A DNA stretch of 64,000 nucleotides from Phyllobacterium calauticae (GTDB lineage Bacteria > Pseudomonadota > Alphaproteobacteria > Rhizobiales > Rhizobiaceae). The notes under the pieces are model-generated. The model did not search any database. It saw nothing but the letters and a program-made list of their open reading frames with translations, and was not told where the DNA came from. The stretch spans positions 248,001 through 312,000 of the forward strand of contig NZ_JAGENB010000004.1 in assembly GCF_019991125.1 (NCBI RefSeq), in the 5' to 3' direction. Position numbers and translations under genes: made by a program. Below are positions 9,553-17,612 of the stretch, one piece after another (the stretch's first letter is position 1; each line of letters opens with the position of its first letter).

Positions 9553-10253
9553 GCACCATTCTGGTTTTCCTGGCCGGGCTCGCCGTCATCATCACGTGGT
9601 GGATGGCGCAGCAGCGCCTGACGTCCAAACCTTGGCTTGAAGTCAATGCAACCAGTGATATTCCCGCGTGGACCAGGTCTGCCATCGCCACCGAGAAAAT
9701 CGGTCTGGGCGTATTCCTGGCTGTTGTCGGTGCCTTGTTCACTCTGTTCATCAGCGCTTACTTCATGCGGATGGGACTGCAGGATTGGTGGGCCATTCCG
9801 CTTCCGCGGATACTTTGGCTCAACACGGGCATACTGGTGACAAGCAGCGTCGCACTGCAACGGGCCAAGACTGAAGCCGCACGCAGCAACAACAGTGCCT
9901 TGAGGCTTGCCCTCATGACAGCTCTTGCCGCTACCACCGGATTTCTGATCGGACAGTTGTTCGCATGGAAGGAGCTCGTCACCGCCGGCTACGTCATAGC
10001 AGACAATCCCGCGAACAGTTTTTTCTACCTGATTACCGGAATGCATGGCCTGCATATTCTTGGCGGACTCTTCGTGCTCAGCCGTACCACGTCCCGGGTA
10101 TGGCAGGGCGCTCCGCTCCCAAAGGTGCGGCTGAGCATCGAGCTGTGCACCATGTACTGGCATTTCATGCTGGTGGTGTGGCTGGTTCTGTTTGCCCTGT
10201 TTGCCGGTTGGGCCAATGATTTCATCGCCATCTGCCGCCAAGTGCTCAACTAG
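9549..10253 (+). CDS. coxO: Subunit III-family oxidase protein, first copy
   Basis: A 234-residue membrane protein of the cytochrome c oxidase subunit III family. It has about seven helices and family motifs FYLITGMHGLHILGG and CTMYWHFMLVVWLVLF toward the C-terminus. It starts at GTG, overlapping the subunit I stop (GTGA). The N-terminal part is divergent from ordinary subunit III, as is known for CoxO of the coxMNOP operon. It probably stabilises the catalytic subunit in the membrane. The neighbouring gene encodes a second, more typical member of the same family. Confidence 0.88.
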   Translation: MSTILVFLAGLAVIITWWMAQQRLTSKPWLEVNATSDIPAWTRSAIATEKIGLGVFLAVVGALFTLFISAYFMRMGLQDWWAIPLPRILWLNTGILVTSSVALQRAKTEAARSNNSALRLALMTALAATTGFLIGQLFAWKELVTAGYVIADNPANSFFYLITGMHGLHILGGLFVLSRTTSRVWQGAPLPKVRLSIELCTMYWHFMLVVWLVLFALFAGWANDFIAICRQVLN

Positions 10254-10265
10254 GACGTTTGACCC

Positions 10266-10991
10266 ATGTCTCAATCCTCCGCACAAGCAAAACCCGAGAT
10301 CGCCCTTCCCCGGCCTACCGGCCTGCGCGGCTTCGCATCTGACTGGGCCTCCGATCAGCGCGCGTTTAAAAACGTTTCCTGGGGCAAGGCCATGATGTGG
10401 ATCTTTCTGCTCAGCGACACGTTCATCTTCGGGTGTTTTCTGGTCGCCTACATGACGGCACGGGTGTCCACGGCTATTGCCTGGCCAAACCCCAGCACGG
10501 TCTTCGCGCTCAATATCGGCGGCAAGGAAATCCCGCTGATCCTGATCGCCATTATGACCTTTGTCCTCATCAGCAGTTCAGGGACAATGGCCATGGCCGT
10601 CAATTATGGTTATCGGCGTGATCGCCGTAAAGCTGCCATCCTTATGCTGATCACAGCATTGTTCGGTGCAATCTTTGTCGGCATGCAGGCTTTCGAATGG
10701 ACCAAACTGATCACCGAGGGCGTCCGCCCATGGGGAAATCCGTGGGGCGCGGCGCAGTTCGGGTCAACGTTTTTCATGATCACCGGCTTTCACGGCACAC
10801 ACGTCAGCATCGGCGTCATTTTCCTTATCGTCATCGCGCGCAAGGTCTGGCGGGGCGATTTTGATACGGAAAGACGCGGCTTTTTCACCAGCCGCAAAGG
10901 CAACTACGAGATCGTCGAAATCATGGGCCTGTACTGGCACTTCGTGGATCTCGTCTGGGTTTTTATCTTCGCATTTTTCTATTTGTGGTGA
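10266..10991 (+). CDS. coxP: Cytochrome c oxidase subunit III, second copy
   Basis: A 241-residue subunit III homologue with the family motifs FFMITGFHGTHVSIGVIFL and GLYWHFVDLVWVFIFAFFYL. These parallel the motifs in the preceding gene, so two family members lie in tandem. Helices are at about residues 43-64, 82-103, 121-139, 155-178 and 216-240, and the N-terminus is soluble. The start lies 13 bases after the previous stop. Two subunit III genes side by side are the hallmark of coxMNOP-type operons; each may supply part of what one subunit III gives in mitochondrial-type enzymes. Confidence 0.92.
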   Translation: MSQSSAQAKPEIALPRPTGLRGFASDWASDQRAFKNVSWGKAMMWIFLLSDTFIFGCFLVAYMTARVSTAIAWPNPSTVFALNIGGKEIPLILIAIMTFVLISSSGTMAMAVNYGYRRDRRKAAILMLITALFGAIFVGMQAFEWTKLITEGVRPWGNPWGAAQFGSTFFMITGFHGTHVSIGVIFLIVIARKVWRGDFDTERRGFFTSRKGNYEIVEIMGLYWHFVDLVWVFIFAFFYLW

Positions 10992-10996
10992 GGATC

Positions 10997-11356
10997 ATGG
11001 AACAACCGGTGACACATTCGCAAACACAGGTGCTGACGCACACTGACCATCAACAGCATCCCATCAAGCTTTATCTCGTCGTCTGGGGATTGCTGTTTTT
11101 TCTGAGTGTCTGCTCCTACATGGTCGACTATCTCGGGTTCCAGCACTATCTGCGCTGGGGGCTGATCCTGCTTTTCATGATTTTGAAAGCCGGATTGATC
11201 GTCGCCATCTTCATGCATATGGCATGGGAAAGACTGGCCCTCGTCTATGCCGTGATACTTCCACCGATACTGGTGCTTGTTTTTGTCGCCCTGATGACAT
11301 CGGAAGCGCATTACACCTTGTTCACACGCATGACGTTCTTTGGCATTGCGCAATAG
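10997..11356 (+). CDS. Cytochrome c oxidase subunit IV-like protein
   Basis: A 119-residue protein with three membrane helices (about residues 27-46, 54-78 and 84-104) after a His/Gln-rich soluble N-terminus. It fits the bacterial subunit IV family (CyoD/CtaF-like) by length, topology and the segment GLIVAIFMHMAWERL. I chose ATG 10997, preceded by GTGAGG, over an in-frame GTG at 10985 that would overlap the previous gene. It closes the oxidase operon and likely helps assembly or copper-site stability. Confidence 0.85.
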   Translation: MEQPVTHSQTQVLTHTDHQQHPIKLYLVVWGLLFFLSVCSYMVDYLGFQHYLRWGLILLFMILKAGLIVAIFMHMAWERLALVYAVILPPILVLVFVALMTSEAHYTLFTRMTFFGIAQ

Positions 11357-11404
11357 AACACGGTTTGCGTGGGTGCATCGCGCTTCACGATGCTACGAGA
11401 AAAC

Positions 11405-12241
11405 TTACCGGCGGACCGGACGTTTCTTCGCCTCTGCAAGGATGGGCTGGGGTTCCACCACCTTGCGGTAGAGGTGCCAGGTGGCATGGCCGAGCACCGG
11501 TATAATGATCGCCAGACCAACAAAGAGCGTCAAAAAGCCAACCACCAGCAATGCCGCAACGATCAATCCCCACAATGCCATCGTCACCGGATTGGCAGCG
11601 ACTGCCTTTATCGAGGTCACAACAGCGGCGAATGCGCCGACATCCCGGTCAAGCAGGAGCGGGAACGTCACGACGCTTGTGCACAGCACAACCACGGCAA
11701 AGACAAAGCCGATCGCATTGCCAAGAAGGATCATTCTCTGGCCTTCCGGCGTGTTGAAAACCTGATCGAGGAATGCGCGCATGGAGACCGGTGCTTCGGA
11801 ACCGAAAAGGCTGGTGTAGAGAGATTGAGCCGTCAGCAGCCAGGCGATGAAAATTGCAAACAGCATGACGCCGACGGCAATGATGGACGGAATGGCAGGC
11901 GAACGCCGGACCTCAAATGCGTGACGCCAGGACGTATCGAGATTGAGTTCGCGCCTACGGCTGATCTCGTAGAGACCCAAAGCGGCAAGGGGACCGATCA
12001 GCGCAAAGCCGGACATCAGCGGAAAGACAAGCGGCAACGTGTTGGCGCCCGAGGACCACCGCATGAGGACCACACCGACAATCGGATAGATCAGGCAGAG
12101 AAAAACATAATGGGATGGTTTGTCCCAAAAATCATCCAACCCCTCGCGGAGAGCCGCAACGATATCGGATACGCCAATTCGGCGAACGTGGGGGTAGACA
12201 GGGACCTCGTTTGCACCAGCAATCACATGAAATTGCGCCAT
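11405..12241 (-). CDS. DUF2189 integral membrane protein
   Basis: A protein of about 278 residues with six predicted membrane helices and the pattern of the DUF2189 family: a soluble N-terminus ending in IVAALREGLDDFWDKPSHY, helices with GFALIGPLAALGLYEISRR, and a C-terminal GHATWHLYRKVV. The biochemical role of the family is unknown. The ATG at 12241 has GGGAG nine bases upstream; a longer in-frame reading from 12349 lacks one. It converges on the oxidase operon with only 48 bases between stops. A short hairpin there (GCATCG/CGATGC near 11373-11391) may end both. Confidence 0.85.
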   Translation of the reverse strand: MAQFHVIAGANEVPVYPHVRRIGVSDIVAALREGLDDFWDKPSHYVFLCLIYPIVGVVLMRWSSGANTLPLVFPLMSGFALIGPLAALGLYEISRRRELNLDTSWRHAFEVRRSPAIPSIIAVGVMLFAIFIAWLLTAQSLYTSLFGSEAPVSMRAFLDQVFNTPEGQRMILLGNAIGFVFAVVVLCTSVVTFPLLLDRDVGAFAAVVTSIKAVAANPVTMALWGLIVAALLVVGFLTLFVGLAIIIPVLGHATWHLYRKVVEPQPILAEAKKRPVRR

Positions 12242-12406
12242 GACCAGTTCTCCCAATTCAGTTATGGGCGGCAACGATATACCGATATGCCTTGCATTGG
12301 CGGGGCTACCGGATCGAACCTGAACCCTTGTCCAATATACGCCCTCCAACCTCGTTTTGCCAGAGTCCGATCTTTACCCGGTCTGGCCACGACAGATGAA
12401 AGACGC

Positions 12407-12441
12407 GGATAACCGGAGCGCCTAGGACGCCCCGGTTATCC
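12407..12441 (-). terminator. Strong hairpin downstream of the exported hydrolase gene
   Basis: A perfect 10-base stem GGATAACCGG (12407-12416) pairs with CCGGTTATCC (12432-12441). Further GCG/CGC pairing inside the loop extends it. It lies 15 bases after the hydrolase stop on the minus strand. The run after it is only moderately T-rich on that strand (TCTTTCATC), so this is a terminator candidate and not a textbook one. Confidence 0.6.
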
Positions 12442-12456
12442 GGCGAAAGTGGATGC

Positions 12457-13215
12457 TTACTTGGCGGCGGCTGCCTGTTCGATGAGAGCTGCGACGGCTT
12501 CAGGCTTGGAAACATAGACGGCATGGCTGCCGGCCGTTTCGACGACGGTGGCATTCGCGCGCTTGGCCATCATGCGCTGGGCGGGCGGCGGGATCATGTG
12601 ATCGTCCGAGGCAACCAGGTAGAAGCTCGGCTTGCTCTTCCACGCCGGTTCGGTCACGGCACCGGCCAGGGCTTCGACACCCCAGGGAACCTGCGAGTCA
12701 GCCATGAATGCAGCCGTTCCCGCATCAACATCGGCAGCGAAGGCGGCGGCGAACTTGGCCTTGTCAAGGAACAGGTAGCCATCAACAGGCGGCAGGATCG
12801 GAGGCACGGGAGCGCCAGCAGGCGGATTGGCGATCAGGGACGAGACGGACTCGCCTTTGTCGGGTGCAAACGCTGCGATATAAACGACGGCCTTCACCTT
12901 TTCATCCGTGCCGGCTTCGCTGACAACGACGCCGCCATAGGAATGGCCGACCAGGATCACGGGACCGTCCTGCTGCGCGATGACCCGCTTGGTCACGGCC
13001 ACGTCATCGGCCAGCGAGGTGGTCGGATTCTGCACGATGCTGACGGTGTAACCATCCTTTTTCAGGATGTTGTAAACGCCCTGCCAACCGGAGCCATCGA
13101 CGAAGCCACCGTGGACAAGGACGATGTTCTTGGCACCGGCGGGTGCGGCGTGAACGGGGTTCAAAGCGGTTGCGGCCATGGCGAGGGTGGCGGCTGCGGT
13201 CAGGATCTTGCTCAT
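12457..13215 (-). CDS. Exported alpha/beta hydrolase
   Basis: A 252-residue alpha/beta hydrolase with a signal peptide (residues 1-24, cleaved after NPVHA). The oxyanion region VLVHGGFVDGSGW is near residue 35, the nucleophile elbow GHSYGG near residue 90, the acid is probably in SDDHMIPP, and the histidine in AGSHAVYVSKPEAVAAL. This sequence type resembles the EstC/methylesterase and salicylate-esterase-like hydrolases; the substrate is unknown. The ATG at 13215 was chosen over an upstream in-frame start because it gives a clean signal peptide. It is transcribed divergently from a MarR/OhrR-like gene across a region with palindromic sites, so it is probably that regulator's target. Confidence 0.9.
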   Translation of the reverse strand: MSKILTAAATLAMAATALNPVHAAPAGAKNIVLVHGGFVDGSGWQGVYNILKKDGYTVSIVQNPTTSLADDVAVTKRVIAQQDGPVILVGHSYGGVVVSEAGTDEKVKAVVYIAAFAPDKGESVSSLIANPPAGAPVPPILPPVDGYLFLDKAKFAAAFAADVDAGTAAFMADSQVPWGVEALAGAVTEPAWKSKPSFYLVASDDHMIPPPAQRMMAKRANATVVETAGSHAVYVSKPEAVAALIEQAAAAK

Positions 13216-13249
13216 GTGCGTATCTCCTTTTGTTTGTTTCGCAATAATC

Positions 13250-13329
13250 ATTATCGCGATAATTAATAGATAACCGATGATCCAAACCTTGTAAAGCATT
13301 TTCTTTATCGCGATATCATTATTGTGATA
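13250..13329. promoter_or_regulatory. Palindromic operator sites between hydrolase and MarR genes
   Basis: The intergenic region holds a perfect 14-base palindrome ATTATCGCGATAAT at 13250-13263 and a second core TATCGCGATA at 13306-13315. An overlapping inverted repeat TATCA-N6-TGATA lies at 13314-13329. Two copies of TATCGCGATA 56 bases apart, one near each gene, are the expected pattern for a MarR-family dimer controlling both genes. The repeats are seen; binding is inferred. Confidence 0.75.
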
Positions 13330-13364
13330 AAGGTTATAAACACCTTCAAATCAAGGAGACGACA

Positions 13365-13808
13365 ATGGACAACGCACCCACCCTGCCGCTTGACAGCCAG
13401 CTCTGCTTTTCAATCTATTCGGCGTCGATCGCCATCCACCGGGTCTACAAGCCGATGCTCGATGAGCTTGGGGTTACCTATACGCAGTATCTCGTCCTGA
13501 GCACCCTATGGGAACACGACGGCCTGACCATCAGCGCCATTGGCGATCGGCTGGCGCTGGAGCCAAGCACCATTACGCCCGCCGTCAAGCGGCTGGAAAG
13601 CGCAGGCTTTCTCGCACGCCGCCGCAGTGTTACCGATGAGCGTCAGGTTGAGGTGCATCTCAGCCCCAAAGGCACCGACCTTCACGCCAGGACAGGTTGT
13701 CTCACGGAGACGCTGTTGCGCCGCTCCGGCTTCACCATACCGGAGATGATCGATCTCAACCGCAAGGTCCAGTTGTTGCGCGACGGAATGACAAAGGCAT
13801 CGGTCTAA
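13365..13808 (+). CDS. MarR-family regulator, OhrR-like
   Basis: A 147-residue MarR regulator. The N-terminus LDSQLCFSIYSAS matches the OhrR class, which carries its peroxide-sensing cysteine in this position (Cys14 here). The winged helix follows: YLVLSTLWEHDGLTISAIG, LEPSTITPAVKRLES, and wing RRRSVTDERQVEVHL. OhrR proteins repress an organic hydroperoxide resistance gene and release DNA when the cysteine is oxidised. Here no ohr gene is next to it; the divergent gene is an exported hydrolase. A second cysteine near residue 107 (RTGCLTET) could form a disulphide with Cys14. Redox sensing is inferred. Confidence 0.88.
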   Translation: MDNAPTLPLDSQLCFSIYSASIAIHRVYKPMLDELGVTYTQYLVLSTLWEHDGLTISAIGDRLALEPSTITPAVKRLESAGFLARRRSVTDERQVEVHLSPKGTDLHARTGCLTETLLRRSGFTIPEMIDLNRKVQLLRDGMTKASV

Positions 13809-13869
13809 TGGCCGCATCCGTTGAACGGGAGTGACTGGATTGTCCGCGAGTTGATCGACTCGGTTGACG

Positions 13870-13902
13870 CCGGTAATGCCACAGACACTGCGGCATCACC
13901 GG
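13870..13902. terminator. Bidirectional hairpin between convergent genes
   Basis: CCGGTAATGCC (13870-13880) pairs with GGCATCACCGG (13892-13902) over ten pairs with one mismatch and an 11-base loop. It lies between the MarR gene and the convergent dehydrogenase gene, where it could stop transcription from both sides. No long T run is adjacent. Confidence 0.5.
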
Positions 13903-13915
13903 GAATCCGCCAATC

Positions 13916-14911
13916 CTACAAGGAAAGTTCACGCCGCAACGCTTCGAGCCATTCCATCGCAATCACTCCGTCATGAATCGTCGGAGCGGGTGTCGAAGCG
14001 CCGCCAAGCGCCGATACGACGTCGGCGAGGAGTGAGTGATAGCCTTTCGGATCCTCGTTCGCTGCTGCGGTGAAATTTGGCTTCCATGTCAGCGTATCCA
14101 GATCGTCAGCGAGCGTCGCATGGGGATCGTCGACCTTGAACGGAGGATTGCGGTTCCAGCGCACCTCGATCACGTCATCCACCTCCAGCCGCTGATGATC
14201 ACCCATCAGTTCGATGCGTTCGACCGGTGTGCCACGCGACTGGATCGTCCCCATCGCAATATTGCCGATGGCTCCGCATTCAAACTCGAAACCCACGTGA
14301 AAGAGTACCCTGCCCGGCGTCTTTTCCACCTTCCGCGCGGAAATCGTCCGTATCGGCGACACGAAGAACGATACCAGATCCATGTAGTGCACGCAGTGGT
14401 GCAAGAAGAAGCCGGTGTAGTCGACATTCCCGGTGAAATAGCCCGGGGCTGTCATGTAATAGCCGGTAAGGCCGAGTACAGGCCCGAAACGTCCGGATTG
14501 GATGATGTTGTGGGCAATCTTGTTGCCGACAGAATAGCGCTTCATGAAGCCGACCAGCAGCGGCTTTCCGGAGCTTTCGGACGCTGCACGCAATTCACGC
14601 GCGCCCTGCGCCGTGCCTGAGGGCGGCTTTTCCATGAACACAGGCAATCCTCGATCGAGAGCCATTTTGCCGAAGTGCAGGTGCTGCTCAGGGCCCACAG
14701 CCATGCCGACGGCATCGATGCCGGACATCCGGATCAACTCCTCGGCATCGCTGGTCAGGCGGGACACGCCGAATTGCCGCCCTGCATCCGCCAGGCGTTT
14801 GCCGTCAATATCGCACAGTGCCACGATCTCGACATCGTGGCGAACAAGTTGCGGAAGAAGCATCTGGGTTGCGTGAATACCGCAACCGATCCAGCCGATT
14901 TTCAATGTCAT
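13916..14911 (-). CDS. Gfo/Idh/MocA-family NAD(P)-dependent dehydrogenase
   Basis: A 331-residue oxidoreductase. The Rossmann motif IGWIGCGIHATQ opens the protein and the family's nicotinamide-site motif EKPPSG occurs near residue 94. The C-terminal beta-sheet domain spans about residues 125-330. Members oxidise or reduce sugars, inositols and their derivatives. Its start overlaps the preceding isomerase stop by four bases (ATGA), and it is the last gene of the sugar import operon, so it probably takes a step in breakdown of the imported sugar. The exact substrate cannot be read from sequence. Confidence 0.9.
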   Translation of the reverse strand: MTLKIGWIGCGIHATQMLLPQLVRHDVEIVALCDIDGKRLADAGRQFGVSRLTSDAEELIRMSGIDAVGMAVGPEQHLHFGKMALDRGLPVFMEKPPSGTAQGARELRAASESSGKPLLVGFMKRYSVGNKIAHNIIQSGRFGPVLGLTGYYMTAPGYFTGNVDYTGFFLHHCVHYMDLVSFFVSPIRTISARKVEKTPGRVLFHVGFEFECGAIGNIAMGTIQSRGTPVERIELMGDHQRLEVDDVIEVRWNRNPPFKVDDPHATLADDLDTLTWKPNFTAAANEDPKGYHSLLADVVSALGGASTPAPTIHDGVIAMEWLEALRRELSL

Positions 14912-15789
14912 CGCCGATATTCCGTCAGTGTGAGGTGGGATTTGATAAAGGCTGCACTCGCCGCCAGTCGCTCGCTTTCATCCTCATGGGGCGGGCGCCA
15001 CTGCGCGAAAGGAACGCCGAAACGGTCGTCATTGCGCCGGAACGGTTCCAACGATACCGGCCCGTTGTAACCGATCTCGTGCAGCGCCCGACCGACGGAA
15101 ACCCAGTCTGTCGATCCGGTCCCCGGAAACCCGCGATGGTTTTCGTTCGCCTGGAAATGCACGAGGTGTGCTCCGCCCAGCCGGATGGCTTCGGCAATCG
15201 AGGCTTCTTCCATGTGCATATGGAAGGTATCGAGCATCAGCTTGATGGCTGGATGATCGACCGCTTCAAGAAGTTCGATGGCCTGCTGTGTCGTGCACAG
15301 CACATCGCTTTCAAACCGGTTGAGCGGTTCAATCGCAAGCAGGACACCTGCGCTTGCAGCATGGTTGCCTGCTTCCACCAGACCTTTGACACAGCGCTCC
15401 TTGCGCGCCAGCCGCTCATCTTCCGGCACGGGCAGCGGAGCGCGTCCGGCAAAGACCAGCGGATTGCCTGTCAACGGCCCGCCGACCACGCGTGCACCGA
15501 GCGCTGCCGCGCAGTCTGCGGTGTAGCGCAGATAGTCGATCCCGGCGCGATGCGCCTTCTGATCGTCTGACGAGAGGTTGCGCTGAAGATTGACGCGTGC
15601 CGCGAGCACGACATCGAGTCCTGCATCGTCCAGCGCCCGCCTGGCCTCGGCAAGATCGATTTCGCCTGGTTCAGGTACGAGCAGTTCGACGAAGTCGAAG
15701 CCGAGGTCGCGCATCTTCTTGAACAGGGGAAAATGTGCGGCTGTAAACGGCCTTGCATATTGCATGGAGATCAATCCGATGGGATTCAT
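14908..15789 (-). CDS. Sugar phosphate isomerase/epimerase (TIM-barrel family)
   Basis: A protein of about 293 residues of the xylose-isomerase-like TIM-barrel family (AP endonuclease 2 fold). Metal-binding residues are likely in LLAIEPLNRFES, KLMLDTFHMHMEE and HFQANENHRGFPG, the usual Glu/Asp/His/Glu arrangement in ketose epimerases. Two ATGs are adjacent (15792 and 15789); 15789 has better spacing from GAGG. It sits between a permease gene and the Gfo/Idh/MocA dehydrogenase. The pair isomerase plus MocA-type dehydrogenase is common in catabolism of inositols, rare ketoses and glycoside derivatives. Confidence 0.9.
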   Translation of the reverse strand: MNPIGLISMQYARPFTAAHFPLFKKMRDLGFDFVELLVPEPGEIDLAEARRALDDAGLDVVLAARVNLQRNLSSDDQKAHRAGIDYLRYTADCAAALGARVVGGPLTGNPLVFAGRAPLPVPEDERLARKERCVKGLVEAGNHAASAGVLLAIEPLNRFESDVLCTTQQAIELLEAVDHPAIKLMLDTFHMHMEEASIAEAIRLGGAHLVHFQANENHRGFPGTGSTDWVSVGRALHEIGYNGPVSLEPFRRNDDRFGVPFAQWRPPHEDESERLAASAAFIKSHLTLTEYRR

Positions 15790-15815
15790 CATAGGTCCTC
15801 TTTGATAAGCATGGG

Positions 15816-16649
15816 TCATCCCTTCACCGCACCTTGGGTAAGGCCACCGATGAGACGGCGTTGGACGAGAAGGAAAAGGAGGGTGGCAGGCAGCGCACCG
15901 ACAACGCCGCCCGCGGCAAGCAAACCCCACTCGATCTGGTACTCACCGATCAGGGTCTGGATCGCTACGGTAACCGGTCGGACATTGCGGCCTCCCAGCG
16001 TCAAGGCATAGAGGTACTCGTTCCAGGCGGTGATGAAGATGTAGATACCGGTGGAAATGATGCCGGGCATCGCCAGGGGCAGAACGATGCGCCGCAGGGC
16101 CTGCAGCCGCGAACAGCCATCGATCATGGCCGCCTCGTCGAGGCTGCGCGGAATGGCGCCGACATAGCTGGTCAGCATCCAGACGGCAAAGGGAATGGCA
16201 ACCGTCGAATTGGCAAGGATCAGCCCGATATGGGTATCGAGAATACCGATCTTCCGCATGAGGACGAAGAGCGGCAGGATCAGGAGCACGATCGGGAACA
16301 TGTTGACGAGCAGGAACTGCAGCATGATCAGCTTGCGACCGGCAAACCGGAAGCGCGACAGTGCATAGGCTGCGGTAACCGAAACGACGAGTCCGAGGAC
16401 AACGGTGCCGCCGGCGATGATCAGGCTGTCCAGCATGTTGTGAAGGAACGAGGTTTGCCGGAGAAGCCGGGCATAATTGTCGATGCTCCATCCTGATGGT
16501 GACAAGGATACACCGGACGCGGACAGCTGCGCGGTCGGCGTGAGCGAGGTGAGGATCATCCAGACAAATGGCCCTATGGCGAGAAGGATGATCAGGACAA
16601 CAGGAATGTCGGTTGTGAGAATGCGCCGGAGTGTCGAGGGCTTGTTCAT
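15816..16649 (-). CDS. Sugar ABC importer permease, MalG type
   Basis: A 277-residue inner-membrane permease of the carbohydrate uptake CUT1 family. It has six predicted helices and the cytoplasmic coupling motif EAAMIDGCSRLQALRRIVLP, the EAA loop that contacts the ATPase. The start ATG at 16649 overlaps the stop of the partner permease (ATGA). In the same frame a longer reading extends upstream but that part is the antisense-like shadow of the partner gene. It forms the membrane channel together with the preceding gene product. Confidence 0.93.
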   Translation of the reverse strand: MNKPSTLRRILTTDIPVVLIILLAIGPFVWMILTSLTPTAQLSASGVSLSPSGWSIDNYARLLRQTSFLHNMLDSLIIAGGTVVLGLVVSVTAAYALSRFRFAGRKLIMLQFLLVNMFPIVLLILPLFVLMRKIGILDTHIGLILANSTVAIPFAVWMLTSYVGAIPRSLDEAAMIDGCSRLQALRRIVLPLAMPGIISTGIYIFITAWNEYLYALTLGGRNVRPVTVAIQTLIGEYQIEWGLLAAGGVVGALPATLLFLLVQRRLIGGLTQGAVKG

Positions 16650-17569
16650 CTTTCCACCTCGCGCAGCGTGCGGACGATGTAGACTGCAACGATCGCCCCG
16701 AGCAGAAGTGTGAAGGTCACGGCGATCGCTGTCCCGTAACCGAAGTCGAGATTTTGACGCGCCTTGATGAAGGCGTAGAGCGGCAGTGTGTGCGTTGCAT
16801 AGCCCGGGCCGCCGCCGGTCATTACAAAAATCACGTCCATGGAATTGGCAACCCAGATGATGCGCAGCAATCCTGCGGTTGCCAGCACGGGCGCAATTCC
16901 TGGCAGCGTTATATGGACGAACTGCCGCCAAGGGCTGGCACCGTCGATAGAGGCGGCTTCATACTGACTTTGCGGAATGCCTTGCAGGCCAGCCAGGATC
17001 ATCACTGCGAAAAACGGAAAACCCTGCCAGGTCAGCGTCGCGATTACGGCATAGAGCGCGAGGTGGGGATCGGCGAGCCAGGGCACCGTCGAATGAATGA
17101 TGGAGAGATAGAGCAGGATATCGTTGAGCACTCCTGTGGTCGGGTCATAAATCCAGCGCCACATCAAAGCGATGACCACACTTGGCAATGCCCAGGGAAT
17201 GATGACCAGAGCCCGCGCCAGGCCACGCCAGGGAAATTCCCGGTTGAGCAGAAGTGCCGTGACAAGACCAAGCCCCATTTGCAACGGAACCGTCAGACCG
17301 ATCCAGATTGCCGTGTGGCCAAGCGACGTCCAGAACACCGGATCACGCAGAAGTTTGACATAGTTGCCAAAGCCAACGAAGCGATTGGCGTTCGGCTTCC
17401 ACAGGATGACGTCATAGAAGCTGGTGACAACCGCCTGGAACATCGGAAAAAACACGATGAACAATGTCACCAGCACAGCAGGCGCCAGCAAAGCATAGGG
17501 CATCAGCCTGCTGCGGAGCGGGCGCGCCTGCGTGAAATCGTCCGGTGCGGATGGTGCGAGCGTGGACAT
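16646..17569 (-). CDS. Sugar ABC importer permease, MalF type
   Basis: A permease of about 307 residues beginning MSTLAPSAPDDF. It has six membrane helices and the EAA motif EAASIDGASPWRQFVHITLP near residue 217. CUT1 importers pair one such protein with a MalG-type subunit, which is the next gene. Its ribosome site is weak; a TTG at 17593 would add eight residues. It starts 43 bases after the binding-protein gene, a common gap because binding proteins are made in excess. Confidence 0.92.
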   Translation of the reverse strand: MSTLAPSAPDDFTQARPLRSRLMPYALLAPAVLVTLFIVFFPMFQAVVTSFYDVILWKPNANRFVGFGNYVKLLRDPVFWTSLGHTAIWIGLTVPLQMGLGLVTALLLNREFPWRGLARALVIIPWALPSVVIALMWRWIYDPTTGVLNDILLYLSIIHSTVPWLADPHLALYAVIATLTWQGFPFFAVMILAGLQGIPQSQYEAASIDGASPWRQFVHITLPGIAPVLATAGLLRIIWVANSMDVIFVMTGGGPGYATHTLPLYAFIKARQNLDFGYGTAIAVTFTLLLGAIVAVYIVRTLREVER

Positions 17570-17612
17570 GGGCTGACTTTCTGGCGGTGCCAATGACGGG
17601 AACCTGCACGCG

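Noticed and set aside
11369-12412. 347-residue open frame on the plus strand
   Set aside because: Antisense to the DUF2189 gene, strongly charged and His-rich, without a family match.
16631-17596. 321-residue open frame on the plus strand
   Set aside because: Antisense to the MalF-type permease; the opposite strand carries the membrane helices and EAA motif.
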